From Burkholderia oklahomensis C6786 (GTDB taxonomy: Bacteria; Pseudomonadota; Gammaproteobacteria; Burkholderiales; Burkholderiaceae): a DNA stretch of 64,000 nucleotides. A model generated the notes under the pieces. The model did no database searches. It worked only from the letters and a program-made list of their open reading frames with translations, and had not been told where the DNA came from. Below, piece after piece: positions 52,493 through 62,279 of the stretch. The stretch spans positions 2,542,001 through 2,606,000 of the forward strand of contig NZ_CP009555.1 in the NCBI RefSeq assembly GCF_000959365.1. Direction: 5' to 3'. The stretch's first letter is position 1; the number at the start of each line of letters is the position of its first letter. The translations under genes were made by a program, and so were the position numbers.

Positions 52493-54595
52493 ATGATGAC
52501 GACGATCAGGGGCGGATCGAAGCGCGCGTCGATGCTGGCGCTCGCACTCTTCGGCAGCGTGCTGCTCGGCGCATGCCACAGCAACGACAACGCGCAGGTG
52601 AACGTGCTGCCCGACTTCGTTTCGGGCAGCGTGCGCACGACGGCTTACGACGGCGTCAGCGACGATCTGCTGACGGCGGGACTCGGCAAGACGGGCTTGG
52701 GCGGCGACACGCGGCCCGGCTTCGCGAATCCGGCGCAGCCGACCGCGGCGGAGCTGCGGCGTCTCGCGATCTACTCGAACTATCGCGCGCTCGTCGACAT
52801 CACGGCGAACGGCGGCTACGGGCGCTTCTGGGGGCCGAACGTCGACCTCGCGGGCAACGACACGCTCGGCGAAGGCAAGATTCCCGGCACCGAATATCTC
52901 GCGTACTCCGACGACGGCAGCGGCCGCAAGAACGTCACGCTGCTCGTGCAGGTGCCGGCGAGCTTCGATCCGGCGAATCCGTGCATCGTGACGGCGACGG
53001 CGTCGGGCTCGCGCGGCGTGTACGGCGCGATCGCGGCGGCGGGCGAGTGGGGCCTGAAGCGCGGCTGCGCGGTCGCGTACAACGACAAGGGCGGCGGCAA
53101 CGGCGCGCACGAGATCGGCACGGGCCTCGTCACGCTGATCGACGGCACGCTCGCGAGCGCATCGAGCGCTGGCCGCGCGAGCCTCTTCACCGCGAGCGAG
53201 TCGAGCAGCGCGCTCGCCGCGTTCAACAGCGCATTTCCGAACCGCTACGCGTACAAGCACGCGCATTCGCAGCAGAATCCCGAGCAGGACTGGGGACGCG
53301 TGACGCTGCAGGCGGTCGAGTTCGCGTACTGGGCGCTGAACGAGCAGTTCGGCCCCGTCGTCGACGGCACGCGCCATGGCATCCGCTATCGGCCGGGTGA
53401 CATCACGACGATCGCCGCCTCGGTCAGCAACGGCGGCGGTTCGGCGCTCGCGGCGGCCGAGCAGGATACGCGCGGCTGGATCACCGCGGTCGTCGTCGGC
53501 GAGCCGCAGATCAACGTGCGGTTGACGCCCGGCGTGACGGTCGAGCAGGGCGGCGCGCCCGTGCCTTCGTTCGGCCGGCCGCTCGCCGATTACGCGACGC
53601 TCGCGAACCTGCTGCAGCCGTGCGCGGCGGCGGCGAGCGCCGCGACGGGCGCGCCGAACCTCAGCGCGCTGCCGACGAGCGTCACGCAGTCGATCCGCGT
53701 CCAGCGCTGCGCGACGCTCGCGGCGGCCGGGCTCGTTTCGGGCGCGGACACGCAGAGCCAGGCGAGCGACGCGCTCGCGCAACTGCACGCGGCCGGCTAT
53801 CTCGCCGATTCCGACCTGCTGCAGGCGCCGATGTGGGATTCGCAGGCGATCCCGGCGATTGCGGTCACGTACGCGAACGCGTACACGCGCTCGCGTGTCA
53901 CCGACAACCTGTGCAACTTCAGCTTCGCGACGACGAACCCGGCGACGGGCGCCGTCGCCGCGCCCGCCGCGTCGCCGATGACGAACCTGTTCGGCGCGGG
54001 CAACGGGGTGCCGCCGACGAACGGGATCAATCTCGTGTTCAACGGCGTCTCGGGCGGCGTCGACCACCGGCTCGCGACGCCGGACGCGAGCTTTGCTGGC
54101 GCGCTGTGCCTGCGCCAGCTATGGACCGCGAGCCAGCTCGGCATCGCGGCGAACGTCGATGCGGTGCGCGTGAACGCGAACCTGCAGCACAAGCCGGCGA
54201 TCATCGTGCATGGCCGCAGCGACGCGCTCGTGCCGGTCAATCACGCGTCGCGCGCGTACGTCGCGCAGAACAGCGCGACCGAGCGCGGCGCGAGCCAGCT
54301 GTCGTTCTACGAAGTGACGAACGGCCAGCACTTCGACGCGTTCCTGCCGGTGCCGGGCTTCGACACGCGCTTCGTGCCCGTTCACTACTACGACGGGCAG
54401 GCGCTCAACCTGATGTGGAATCACCTGAAGAACGGCGCGCCGCTGCCGCCGTCGCAGGTGATCCGCACGGTGCCGCGCGGCGGCGTGCCGGGCGCCGCGC
54501 CCGCGCTGTCGACGGCGAATCTGCCGCCGATCGTCCAGTCGCCGGGCGCGAACGCGATCACGGTGAACGCGGGGGTGATCGACGTGCCGCTCTGA
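52493..54595 (+). CDS. D-(-)-3-hydroxybutyrate oligomer hydrolase (lipoprotein-like)
   Basis: This 700-residue exported enzyme splits soluble 3-hydroxybutyrate oligomers released from PHB. The N-terminus has a signal and a lipobox-like LLGAC. The serine-hydrolase site is in TIAASVSNGGGSALAAAEQD, with a later acid in HGRSDALVPVNHASRAY and His in TNGQHFDAF. Length and the motifs ANGGYGRFWGPN and GEWGLKRGCAVAYNDKGGGNG match the family. ATG at 52493 is the first of two adjacent Met codons. A strong terminator follows. Confidence 0.95.
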   Translation: MMTTIRGGSKRASMLALALFGSVLLGACHSNDNAQVNVLPDFVSGSVRTTAYDGVSDDLLTAGLGKTGLGGDTRPGFANPAQPTAAELRRLAIYSNYRALVDITANGGYGRFWGPNVDLAGNDTLGEGKIPGTEYLAYSDDGSGRKNVTLLVQVPASFDPANPCIVTATASGSRGVYGAIAAAGEWGLKRGCAVAYNDKGGGNGAHEIGTGLVTLIDGTLASASSAGRASLFTASESSSALAAFNSAFPNRYAYKHAHSQQNPEQDWGRVTLQAVEFAYWALNEQFGPVVDGTRHGIRYRPGDITTIAASVSNGGGSALAAAEQDTRGWITAVVVGEPQINVRLTPGVTVEQGGAPVPSFGRPLADYATLANLLQPCAAAASAATGAPNLSALPTSVTQSIRVQRCATLAAAGLVSGADTQSQASDALAQLHAAGYLADSDLLQAPMWDSQAIPAIAVTYANAYTRSRVTDNLCNFSFATTNPATGAVAAPAASPMTNLFGAGNGVPPTNGINLVFNGVSGGVDHRLATPDASFAGALCLRQLWTASQLGIAANVDAVRVNANLQHKPAIIVHGRSDALVPVNHASRAYVAQNSATERGASQLSFYEVTNGQHFDAFLPVPGFDTRFVPVHYYDGQALNLMWNHLKNGAPLPPSQVIRTVPRGGVPGAAPALSTANLPPIVQSPGANAITVNAGVIDVPL

Positions 54596-54620
54596 CGCGC
54601 CGCGCACGTTTTCCGCCGCG

Positions 54621-54656
54621 ACGGCCGGCCCGCACATACGTGCGGCCGGCCGTTTT
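54621..54656 (+). terminator. Rho-independent terminator after the oligomer hydrolase
   Basis: ACGGCCGGC-CCGCAC pairs with GTGCGGCCGGCCGT (one bulged C) around a 4-nt ATAC loop and is followed by TTTT. Confidence 0.88.
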
Positions 54657-55010
54657 CATTGGCCGATACGCATTCGCCACATCGCGCCATTCCCGGATTT
54701 CTCTGTAACAAATTCTTACTTTACGTTGCAGTCGGGCGCTTCTAATATGCGCCGATATTTGCTCATATTTTTAAAAATTACATGTAACCAATATATTTCT
54801 GTTTCATTAAATAATCCTTTCGAAATCATTTTACGGTTTTCTAAAAATCGACTCGAATTGTCGGTCGATGATTAATGGAAAATCGGAGTGGGGATTATTT
54901 TCTTTGAAAAAACAATGCGTGCGGCAGCCTGGCTGCGCGCGGGGCGGTCTTGTCTACTCGGAGCGCAGGGGGCGTCCCGCGCGATCGGCATCGCGATCGC
55001 CGATTTTATT

Positions 55011-55026
55011 CTGGAATTGATTCCAG
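55011..55026. promoter_or_regulatory. Perfect palindrome upstream of the S10 peptidase
   Basis: CTGGAAT-TG-ATTCCAG is a perfect 7-2-7 inverted repeat, 170 bp before the peptidase start. It looks like a dimeric repressor site, but no adjacent regulator is known to use it. Confidence 0.5.
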
Positions 55027-55195
55027 TGCGTCAAGCCGGAAATCCGGGCGGGTAAATAATGCCGTGCGCTAATGCTGCGCATGGCGAAAATACTCGGGGT
55101 GCGCGTCGCATAACGGTCGCATTCCTGGTGCGGAGCGTCGATGAAATCATCCGTTTCAATCGACGGAATTTATCGTTCTATTCGAGAGGGCAATA

Positions 55196-57043
55196 ATGAA
55201 GATACAGAAGTCCTTGAAAGACGGTTTCGCGCTCAGGTTGGGCAGGGCGGCACGGCCGGTCGCCGCTGCCGCCCTTGCCGCACTGCTCGTCGCCGCTTGC
55301 GGCGGCGATGACGGAGGCGGCGGCAGCCCGTCGCTCGCGGCCGCGAACGTCGCGAACACGGCGACGTCCACGAACGCCACGACCGCCACCGACGCGACGA
55401 GCAACGCCGCGCTGCCGCCGGATCAGCCGTATCTCGACAACGACGTCTACGGCACCGGCCCGAACGACGCGGTGACGGATGCGACGGAAGGCACATCGGT
55501 CGTCCACCGGCAGGTGAAGATCGGCGACCAGATCCTCACCTACACGGCGACGGCCGGCCACCTCGTGACGATCGACCCGATCACGTCGAAGCCGAACGCG
55601 AAGATGTTCTACGTCGCGTACACGCTCGACAATCCCGATCCGAAGAAGCCGCGCCCCGTCACGTTCTTCTACAACGGCGGCCCGGGCTCGTCGTCGGTCT
55701 ACCTGCTGCTCGGCTCGTTCGGGCCGAAGCGCCTGCAGTCGTCGTTCCCGAACTTCACGCCGCCCGCGCCGTACCGGCTGCGCGACAATCCGGAGAGCCT
55801 CCTCGACCGCTCGGACCTCGTGTTCATCAACCCGGTCGGCACCGGCTATTCGGCCGCGATCGCGCCGGCGAAGAACAAGGACTTCTGGGGCGTCGACCAG
55901 GACGCGCACTCGATCGACCGCTTCATCCAGCGCTACCTGACGAAGTACGCGCGCTGGAACTCGCCGAAGTTCCTGTTCGGCGAATCGTACGGCACGGTGC
56001 GCAGCGCGGTGACGGCGTGGGTGCTGCATGAGGACGGCATCGAGCTCAACGGGGTCACGCTGCAGTCGTCGATCCTCGACTACTCGAACGCGGTGAGCGC
56101 GATCGGCATCTTCCCGACGCTCGCGGCCGACGCGTTCTACTGGAACAAGACGACCGTCAGCCCGAAACCGGCCGATCTCGACGCGTACATGGTGCAGGCG
56201 CGCAGCTACGCGGACAACGTGCTCACGCCGCTCGCGCAGGCGCCGAATCCGCAGGACGGCGGCTTCGTCAACGTGCGGCTGAACCTGAACCTCGCGGCCG
56301 CGCAGCAGATGGGCGCGTACATCGGCACCGATCCCGTCTCGCTGATCCAGACGTTCGGCAATCCGGCCGCGCTCGGCAACGTGCCGTCGTCGGACGACAA
56401 TCCGCCGTACACGTTCTTCCTGACGCTCGTGCCGGGCATCCAGATCGGCCAGTACGACGGACGCGCGAACTACACGGGCAAGGGCATCGCGCCGTACATC
56501 CTGCCGAACTCGGGCAGCAACGATCCGTCGATCAGCAACATCGGCGGCGCGTACACGGTGCTGTGGAACGACTACATCAACAACGACCTGAAGTACGTGT
56601 CGACGTCGTCGTTCGTCGATCTGAACGACCAGGTGTTCAACAACTGGGACTTCAGCCACACGGATCCGACGGGCGCGAGCCGCGGCGGCGGCAATACGCT
56701 GTACACGGCGGGCGACCTCGCGGCGACGATGAGCCTGAACCCGGACCTCAAGGTGCTGTCGGCGAACGGCTACTTCGACTCGGTGACGCCGTTCCACCAG
56801 ACCGAACTCACGCTGCAGCAAATGCCGCTCGATCCGTCGCTCAAGGCGGCGAACCTGACCGTGAAGAACTACCCGTCCGGCCACATGATCTATCTGAACG
56901 ATCATTCGCGGATCGCGATGAAGTCGGATCTCGCCACGTTCTACGACGGCATCCTCGCGGATCGCATGGCGCTGCAACGTGTGCTGCTGCGTCAGCAGAA
57001 GGCGCTGCAGATGAGGCAACAGAAGCAACAGCAGGGGCAGTAA
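55196..57043 (+). CDS. Secreted S10-family serine carboxypeptidase (lipoprotein)
   Basis: This 615-residue peptidase has a signal peptide and lipobox ALLVAAC. A low-complexity Asn/Thr/Ala linker follows, then an S10 catalytic domain. The oxyanion loop is in FFYNGGPGSSSVYLLLGSFGP, and the catalytic Ser in FLFGESYGTVRSAV (GESYG). The Asp is in SANGYFDSVTPFHQ and the His in YPSGHMIYLND. VFINPVGTGYSAA is the usual companion of the NGGPG motif. Such enzymes remove C-terminal residues from peptides at acid pH. It is monocistronic, with a terminator 97 bp beyond its stop. Confidence 0.93.
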   Translation: MKIQKSLKDGFALRLGRAARPVAAAALAALLVAACGGDDGGGGSPSLAAANVANTATSTNATTATDATSNAALPPDQPYLDNDVYGTGPNDAVTDATEGTSVVHRQVKIGDQILTYTATAGHLVTIDPITSKPNAKMFYVAYTLDNPDPKKPRPVTFFYNGGPGSSSVYLLLGSFGPKRLQSSFPNFTPPAPYRLRDNPESLLDRSDLVFINPVGTGYSAAIAPAKNKDFWGVDQDAHSIDRFIQRYLTKYARWNSPKFLFGESYGTVRSAVTAWVLHEDGIELNGVTLQSSILDYSNAVSAIGIFPTLAADAFYWNKTTVSPKPADLDAYMVQARSYADNVLTPLAQAPNPQDGGFVNVRLNLNLAAAQQMGAYIGTDPVSLIQTFGNPAALGNVPSSDDNPPYTFFLTLVPGIQIGQYDGRANYTGKGIAPYILPNSGSNDPSISNIGGAYTVLWNDYINNDLKYVSTSSFVDLNDQVFNNWDFSHTDPTGASRGGGNTLYTAGDLAATMSLNPDLKVLSANGYFDSVTPFHQTELTLQQMPLDPSLKAANLTVKNYPSGHMIYLNDHSRIAMKSDLATFYDGILADRMALQRVLLRQQKALQMRQQKQQQGQ

Positions 57044-57139
57044 CGCGGGGCTAGCCGTTCCCGGCCGGGCCGCGTGCCGTCGTCGTCGTTCGACGGCGGC
57101 GGGCTCGGGAGTCGCGAACGGCGGCTTCGCGGCGATCTT

Positions 57140-57177
57140 CGCCTCGCGGGTGCAATGCGCTCGCGAGGCGTTTTTTT
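57140..57177 (+). terminator. Rho-independent terminator after the S10 peptidase
   Basis: CGCCTCGCG (57140-57148) pairs with CGCGAGGCG (57162-57170) and is followed by seven T residues, a canonical terminator. Confidence 0.9.
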
Positions 57178-57257
57178 GGGGGGGCGGTCGCCCGGCGGGC
57201 GGATGGCCGCGTCGGAGCGCGGTGGGGCAGCGGGCGAATGCGGCGCGCGCGATGCGA

Positions 57258-58052
57258 TCAGGACAGCACGAGCTTCGCGCCGACCGCGACGAGCATCGTC
57301 GCGAGAATCCGGCGCAGCAGCCCTTCGGGCGCGCGCGCCGACAGATGGCTGCCGGCGACGATGCCGGGCACCGAGCCGATCAGCAGCGACACCAGTATCG
57401 ACCAGTCGACCGAGCCGAGCATCCAGTGCCCGACGCCCGCGACGAGCGTGAGCGGAACCGCGTGTGCGATGTCGGAGCCGACGATGCGGGTCGTCGAGAG
57501 CGTCGGGTACAGCAGCAACAGGACCGTCACGCCGATCGCGCCCGCGCCGACCGACGTCAGCGACACAAGCACGCCGAGCACGGCGCCCGTAAGCACGGTC
57601 GCGGCGAGCGTGCGCGTCGGGCTCGGCGGGAGCGCGCGCGTGCGCCGTGCGGCGAACGCGGCGAGCTGCGGGCGGAACAGCAGCGACAGCGACGTGAGCA
57701 GCAGCGCGGCGCCGAGCACGAACTGGATCATCCGGCTCGTTTCCTGCGAGTGCATGCCGTGCGCATGCAGGAACCACAGCGTGATCGCGGCGGCGGGCAC
57801 GCTGCCTGCCGCGAGGCGCCCGGTGATCCGCCATTCGACCGTGCCCTTGAGCCCGTGCACGAACGTGCCGGTCGCTTTCGTGAGCGCCGCGTACAGCAGA
57901 TCGGTGCCGACCGCGGTCGCCGGATGGACGTTGAACAGGAGAACGAGGATCGGCGTCATCAGCGAGCCGCCGCCTACGCCCGTCAAGCCGACGAGAAAAC
58001 CGACGAAGAGGCCGGACAGGGAATACAGCGGATCGATATGAAGCAACGGCAT
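57258..58052 (-). CDS. TauE/SafE-family membrane permease
   Basis: This 264-residue, eight-helix permease has two repeats. The first is SGLFVGFLVGLTGVGGGSLMTPILVLLFNVHPATAVGTDLLYAALTKATGTFVH. The second begins LTGAVLGVLVSLTSVGAGAIGVTVLLLLYPTLSTTRIVGSDIAHAVPLTLVAGVGH. TauE/SafE proteins move sulfonates, sulfite or sulfoacetate, or other organic anions. There is no sulfur gene next door to narrow the substrate. Confidence 0.93.
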   Translation of the reverse strand: MPLLHIDPLYSLSGLFVGFLVGLTGVGGGSLMTPILVLLFNVHPATAVGTDLLYAALTKATGTFVHGLKGTVEWRITGRLAAGSVPAAAITLWFLHAHGMHSQETSRMIQFVLGAALLLTSLSLLFRPQLAAFAARRTRALPPSPTRTLAATVLTGAVLGVLVSLTSVGAGAIGVTVLLLLYPTLSTTRIVGSDIAHAVPLTLVAGVGHWMLGSVDWSILVSLLIGSVPGIVAGSHLSARAPEGLLRRILATMLVAVGAKLVLS

Positions 58053-58311
58053 CGGCGGAGGGCGTTAGGCGTTTGAAAGCAGCGGCGCGAAGTGAATCCG
58101 CCATTGTCGCAAAACTCGCGGATCGATGCGGAAAAGCGCAAAAAGATCGGAGAAGCGTCGTGCGCGGCTTCCGGGCGGCGGCGCGAACGGCACGGGGCGG
58201 CGGGCGCCGCGCACGAGGCGGCGCGAATGCGTGGCGCGCGATTGCGCGGTGCATGCCGCGCGCGGCCGGCTTCGAGGACGCGCGCCGGTTGCCCGGCCCG
58301 CGCCCCGGCCG

Positions 58312-59754
58312 TCAATGCGCCGCGCCGTGCAGTTCGGCTCCGGCGTTCGACGGTGCACGGATGCGCAGCGCGATGCCGAAGCCCGCGGCCGCCGCGGCGA
58401 ACGCCGCGCCGCACGCGAACGCGACGTGATAGCCGCCGTTGAGCGCGATCGGCAGCGGCGCGTGCGCGGCGACGAGCGCGTCGGTGTGCGCGGACGCGAG
58501 GCTTGCGAGCACCGCGAGGCCGAGCGCGCCGCCCATCATGAACGACGTGTTGACGATGCCCGACGCGAGCCCCGAATCGCTCGGCGCGACGTCGCTCATC
58601 GCGGCGAGCAGCACCGGATTGAACGCGACGCCCGCGCCGACGCCGAGGAGCGCCATGCCGGGCAGCACGTGCGCGACGAAGCCGCCGTCGGCGGGCGCGC
58701 GCGCGAAGAGCGCGAGGCCGAGCGCGGCGACGAGGAGCCCGGCCGCGATCGGGCCGCGGATGCCGAAGCGCATCACGATCTTCGCGGACAGGCCGAGCGA
58801 GAACGCGGCCATGATGAGGTTCGCGGGCAGGAACGCGAGGCCGACCTCGAGCGGTCCGTAGCCGAGCACGCGCTGCATGTAGAGCGCGGACAGGAAGAAC
58901 CACGCGAACATCGCGGCCGCCCACAGCACGCCGATCGTGTTCGCGACCGCGACGTTGCGCTTCGCGATGAGCGCGAGCGGCATGAGCGGATGCGCGACGC
59001 GCGCCTCGATCGCGACGAACGCCGCGAAGAGCGCGGCCGCGCCGCCGATGAGCGCGACCGTCTGCGTCGACAGCCAGCCGGCCTCGTTGCCGTTGACGAC
59101 GCCGTAGACGGCGAGCATCAGCGAAGCCGTGACGGTGACGGCGCCGGCGACGTCGAGCCGCGCGTCGGCCGCCTGCGCGCGCGCCTTCGGCAGCAGCGCG
59201 GCGGACAGCGCATAGACGGCGGCGCCGATCGGCAGATTGACGAGGAAGATCCAGTGCCAGCTGAGCGCGCTCGTGAGGAAGCCGCCGAGTAGCACGCCGA
59301 GGCTGCCGCCGCCCGCGCAGACGAAGCCGTAGACGCCCATCGCCTTCGCGCGTTCGCCCGGCTCGGTGAAGAGATTCATGATGAGCGACAGCGCGACGGC
59401 CGACACGACCGCGCCGCCGAGCCCCTGCACCGCGCGCGCGGCGATCAGCACGACCTGCGTCTGCGCGAGCCCGCACGCGAGCGACGCGAGCGTGAAGAGC
59501 GTCAGGCCGGCGAGGAACATCCGGCGATGGCCGTACAGATCGCCGAGCCGGCCGCCCAGCAGCAGGCAGCCGCCGAACGTCAGCATGTAGGCGTTCACGA
59601 TCCAGACGAGCGCGGTTTCGGAGAAGTGCAGGTCCGCGCCGATCGACGGCAGCGCGACGTTGACGATCGTCGAGTCGAGCACGATCATCAGCACGCCCAG
59701 GCAGAGGACGACGAGCGCATACCAGCGCTTCGGGCCGTGCAGGCCGTGAGTCAT
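58312..59754 (-). CDS. DHA2-family MFS multidrug exporter (14-helix type)
   Basis: This 480-residue exporter has LGVLMIVLDSTIVNVALPSIGADLHFSETALVWIVNAYMLTFGGCLLLGGRLGDLYGHRRMFL, with the helix-1 Asp motif (LDSTIVNVALP) and motif A (GGRLGDLYGHRR) of the DHA2 (EmrB/QacA) group. A motif C-like GGGSLGVLLGGFLTSALSWHWIFLVNLP follows. About 14 helices are predicted. No EmrA-like partner gene is adjacent, so it probably works alone. Confidence 0.92.
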   Translation of the reverse strand: MTHGLHGPKRWYALVVLCLGVLMIVLDSTIVNVALPSIGADLHFSETALVWIVNAYMLTFGGCLLLGGRLGDLYGHRRMFLAGLTLFTLASLACGLAQTQVVLIAARAVQGLGGAVVSAVALSLIMNLFTEPGERAKAMGVYGFVCAGGGSLGVLLGGFLTSALSWHWIFLVNLPIGAAVYALSAALLPKARAQAADARLDVAGAVTVTASLMLAVYGVVNGNEAGWLSTQTVALIGGAAALFAAFVAIEARVAHPLMPLALIAKRNVAVANTIGVLWAAAMFAWFFLSALYMQRVLGYGPLEVGLAFLPANLIMAAFSLGLSAKIVMRFGIRGPIAAGLLVAALGLALFARAPADGGFVAHVLPGMALLGVGAGVAFNPVLLAAMSDVAPSDSGLASGIVNTSFMMGGALGLAVLASLASAHTDALVAAHAPLPIALNGGYHVAFACGAAFAAAAAGFGIALRIRAPSNAGAELHGAAH

Positions 59755-59884
59755 GGGGAATGCCTCCGAAGGGTGGGAGGCAGCATTGTAAGCTTGTTGT
59801 GGGGCGTCTTCCTGCCGGTTGCTGACAGGCGGTTTCTCGTTCGCGTGCGGGCCGCGGCGACTCGCGCGGCCCGCACGCGGATGC

Positions 59885-61021
59885 TCACCGGCGGAACGTA
59901 TCGACGGCCGTGCGGCCGACCGCGGGATCGTCGGTGAAGAAGCCGTCGATGCCCGCGCGCAGGTACGCCTGGATCTCGCGCACCGAACCCGCCGCGTTGC
60001 GCGCGCTCGGCGCGCCGCCGTCCTTCAGCGACGCCGGCAGGAAGTTGTTCTCCGGCCGGAACGTGTACGGATGCACGAGCAGCCCCGCCTCGTGCGCATA
60101 GCGCACGTAGTGGGTCGGCTGCTGCAGCGCGCCGTCGGCGCCGACCGGAATGATCGACGTCTTGTACGGCCCGACCGCGTTCGCATACGCCGCGATCTCG
60201 CGCATGCCGCGCTGCGTCGACAGGTCGCCGTACGTGCGCGCGTCGCCCGCCTTCACGAAGTCGTACGGACGCTGCTTCGGCTCGTCCATCAACTGCACGA
60301 GCTTCCAGTTCGGCTGGCTCGATCCGATCCGGCTGCGGATCGCCTTCAGGTTCGCGACTTCGAACGACTGGATGTAGACGGTCGCGTCGCGCGCGGTGTA
60401 CGCGTCCTTGCGCAGCGCGTCGACGAGGCGGTCCTCGAGCGGCAGGCCGATCGACTGGAAGTAGGTCGGGTGCTTCGTCTCCGGATAGATGTGGATCGTG
60501 CGGCCGACCTGCGCGGACATCTGCTTCGCGAGCGCGACGATCTCGTCGAACGTCGGGATCTCGAACTGGTCGTCGTACGCGGTGTTCGCCAGACGGTACT
60601 GCGGGATGCGCTCGCGCGCGCGCAGCGTCTTCAGCTCGGCGAGCGTGAAGTCCTCGGTGAACCAGCCGGTGAGCTGCGCGCCGTCGATCGTCTTCGTCGT
60701 TTTGCGGCTCGCGAACTGCGGCAGCGCCGACACGTTCGTCGTGCCCGAGATCTCGTTCTCATGGCGCGCGACGAGCACGCCGTCGCGCGTCGACACGAGG
60801 TCGGGCTCGATCACGTCCGCGCCGTCCTCGATCGCCTTCCGGTACGACGCGAGCGTGTGCTCGGGACGCAGCGCGCTCGCGCCGCGATGGCCGACCACCT
60901 GCACCTTCGCCGAGATCGGCTGCGTGTAGTCGGGGTCGTCGCCGCCGCAGGCGGCAAGCGCGAGCGTCGCGGCGCACGCGAGCGCGACGGGGGAGAAAGC
61001 GAACGAGCGCTTGAAGAACAT
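59885..61021 (-). CDS. glpQ: GlpQ-type glycerophosphodiester phosphodiesterase, lipoprotein
   Basis: This secreted GDPD TIM barrel releases glycerol 3-phosphate from lipid head groups. The 378-residue protein has a signal peptide and lipobox LALAAC. The catalytic segment VVGHRGASALRPEHTLASYRKAIEDGADVIEPDLVSTRDGVLVARHE carries the His pair and metal-binding Glu/Asp. Later landmarks are YPETKHPTYF and the closing GIDGFFTDDP. ATG at 61021 (MFFKRSF) fits the signal peptide; the frame is open 27 bp upstream. Confidence 0.95.
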   Translation of the reverse strand: MFFKRSFAFSPVALACAATLALAACGGDDPDYTQPISAKVQVVGHRGASALRPEHTLASYRKAIEDGADVIEPDLVSTRDGVLVARHENEISGTTNVSALPQFASRKTTKTIDGAQLTGWFTEDFTLAELKTLRARERIPQYRLANTAYDDQFEIPTFDEIVALAKQMSAQVGRTIHIYPETKHPTYFQSIGLPLEDRLVDALRKDAYTARDATVYIQSFEVANLKAIRSRIGSSQPNWKLVQLMDEPKQRPYDFVKAGDARTYGDLSTQRGMREIAAYANAVGPYKTSIIPVGADGALQQPTHYVRYAHEAGLLVHPYTFRPENNFLPASLKDGGAPSARNAAGSVREIQAYLRAGIDGFFTDDPAVGRTAVDTFRR

Positions 61022-61383
61022 GTCGTCGATCCTGTGAAACGAAACCAAGCCAAGGGGAACGGGGATGTGCCGGCGGCGGGCGGTTCGCGCCCGCGCGCGC
61101 CCGCGCGGGCGGTGCGCATCCCGCGCGGCGGATGCCGGCCGGGATGCGATCGTCGCAGCGAATAATTACATATGTATTACTTTTTGCTGTCTATTTTTGT
61201 ACGTCGCGCGGTGACGACATTGTCGGGTGCCGCACGCTCGTCGCCGGGCATGCGGGCGGAAGGCGCGGCTGCATGACGGCATGAAGAAATCGCCGAGGCG
61301 GGCGAACGCGTGGAAAACCCAACGCGCGGCGTCTCGATGTTCGCGGCGATGCGCGACGCGAACATCGCTCGCTCGATCCCGCG
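61022..61383. other. Intergenic region with AT-rich palindrome, glpQ side
   Basis: These 362 bp have no gene. A short AT-rich patch (about 61160-61200) includes the 10-bp palindrome TACATATGTA at 61167-61176, about 145 bp upstream of glpQ. Confidence 0.5.
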
Positions 61384-61998
61384 TCAGCGCTCGACGATCG
61401 CGACGACGCCGAGCGCGACGAAGAGCGCGCCCGCGAGATAGCGCCCGACGGTCATCGCCGCGCCGCCCGGCGCCGCGTTCCTGCGTAGCGGATGCGCGAG
61501 CGCGATGCAGGTCAGGTCGGCGAGCGAGAACAGCAGGTTCGCGCATGCGCCGAGCAGGAAGAGCTGCCAGCCGACGTCGAGCGACGCGGACGGATCGACG
61601 AACTGCAGCAGGAACGACAGATAGAACAGCGCCGACTTCGGGTTCGACGCCTCGATGAGCGCGCTCGACGAGATCACGTTCCTCGGCACGGCGGATGGTG
61701 CGCCGCCGTCGTCGGGGCGCGTGCGGATGCGCTGGATGCCGAGCCAGATCAGGTACGCGCCGCCCGCGACGCGCAGCGCGTGATAGAGCCACGGCGACGT
61801 GTCGAGCACGACGACTGCGCCGATCGCCACGGCGCAGATCTGGAAGAACGCGCCGAGATGGATGCCGAGCGCCGACAGCACGCCCGCGCGTCGGCCGTGC
61901 TGCAGCGTCAGCGAGACCGTTTGCAGCAGCGCGGGGCCCGGGATGAAGCCGAAGCCGAGGCAGGTGACGATGAAGGCGAGAGTGGGGCTGACCGTCAT
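61384..61998 (-). CDS. LysE/RhtB-family exporter
   Basis: This 204-residue exporter of amino acids or related metabolites has six helices. Signatures are FIVTCLGFGFIPGPALLQTVSLTLQHGRRAGVLSALGIHLGAFFQI at the N-terminus (PGPA motif) and SSSALIEASNPKSALFYLSFLLQF in the middle (NPKS motif). The ATG at 61998 is chosen because the helix begins there; the open frame upstream is not protein-like. Confidence 0.93.
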   Translation of the reverse strand: MTVSPTLAFIVTCLGFGFIPGPALLQTVSLTLQHGRRAGVLSALGIHLGAFFQICAVAIGAVVVLDTSPWLYHALRVAGGAYLIWLGIQRIRTRPDDGGAPSAVPRNVISSSALIEASNPKSALFYLSFLLQFVDPSASLDVGWQLFLLGACANLLFSLADLTCIALAHPLRRNAAPGGAAMTVGRYLAGALFVALGVVAIVER

Positions 61999-62279
61999 GG
62001 AATGTCGCTCGTCGTGGGAACGCCGGATCGGCTCGTCGGCAATCGGCCAAGGGCGAATCGGGCGTCGCGCGTTACGACGGCGGTGCGCCGACGCCGCGCG
62101 CACTTCGACATGCGGCATGCGCAGCGTGTGGCGCAATCTGCAGACGAAGCGACCGAAGAAGCGAGCTTAAAGCACGGCGGCGGCGCCGGGCAATCGAAAG
62201 ATGGCGGCCGGGCGCCGGCATGCGGGGGCCGGCGCGGCCCGCGCGGCCCGTGCGCCGGAGAGACGGCGCGCGCCGCGGC

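Larger units (their letters stand above)
54596..55195. other. AT-rich upstream region of the S10 peptidase
   Basis: These 600 bp hold a terminator (54621-54656), a distinctly AT-rich stretch (about 54700-54930) and a 7-2-7 palindrome at 55011-55026. There is no supported ORF. The base composition break suggests acquired or regulatory DNA. Confidence 0.6.
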
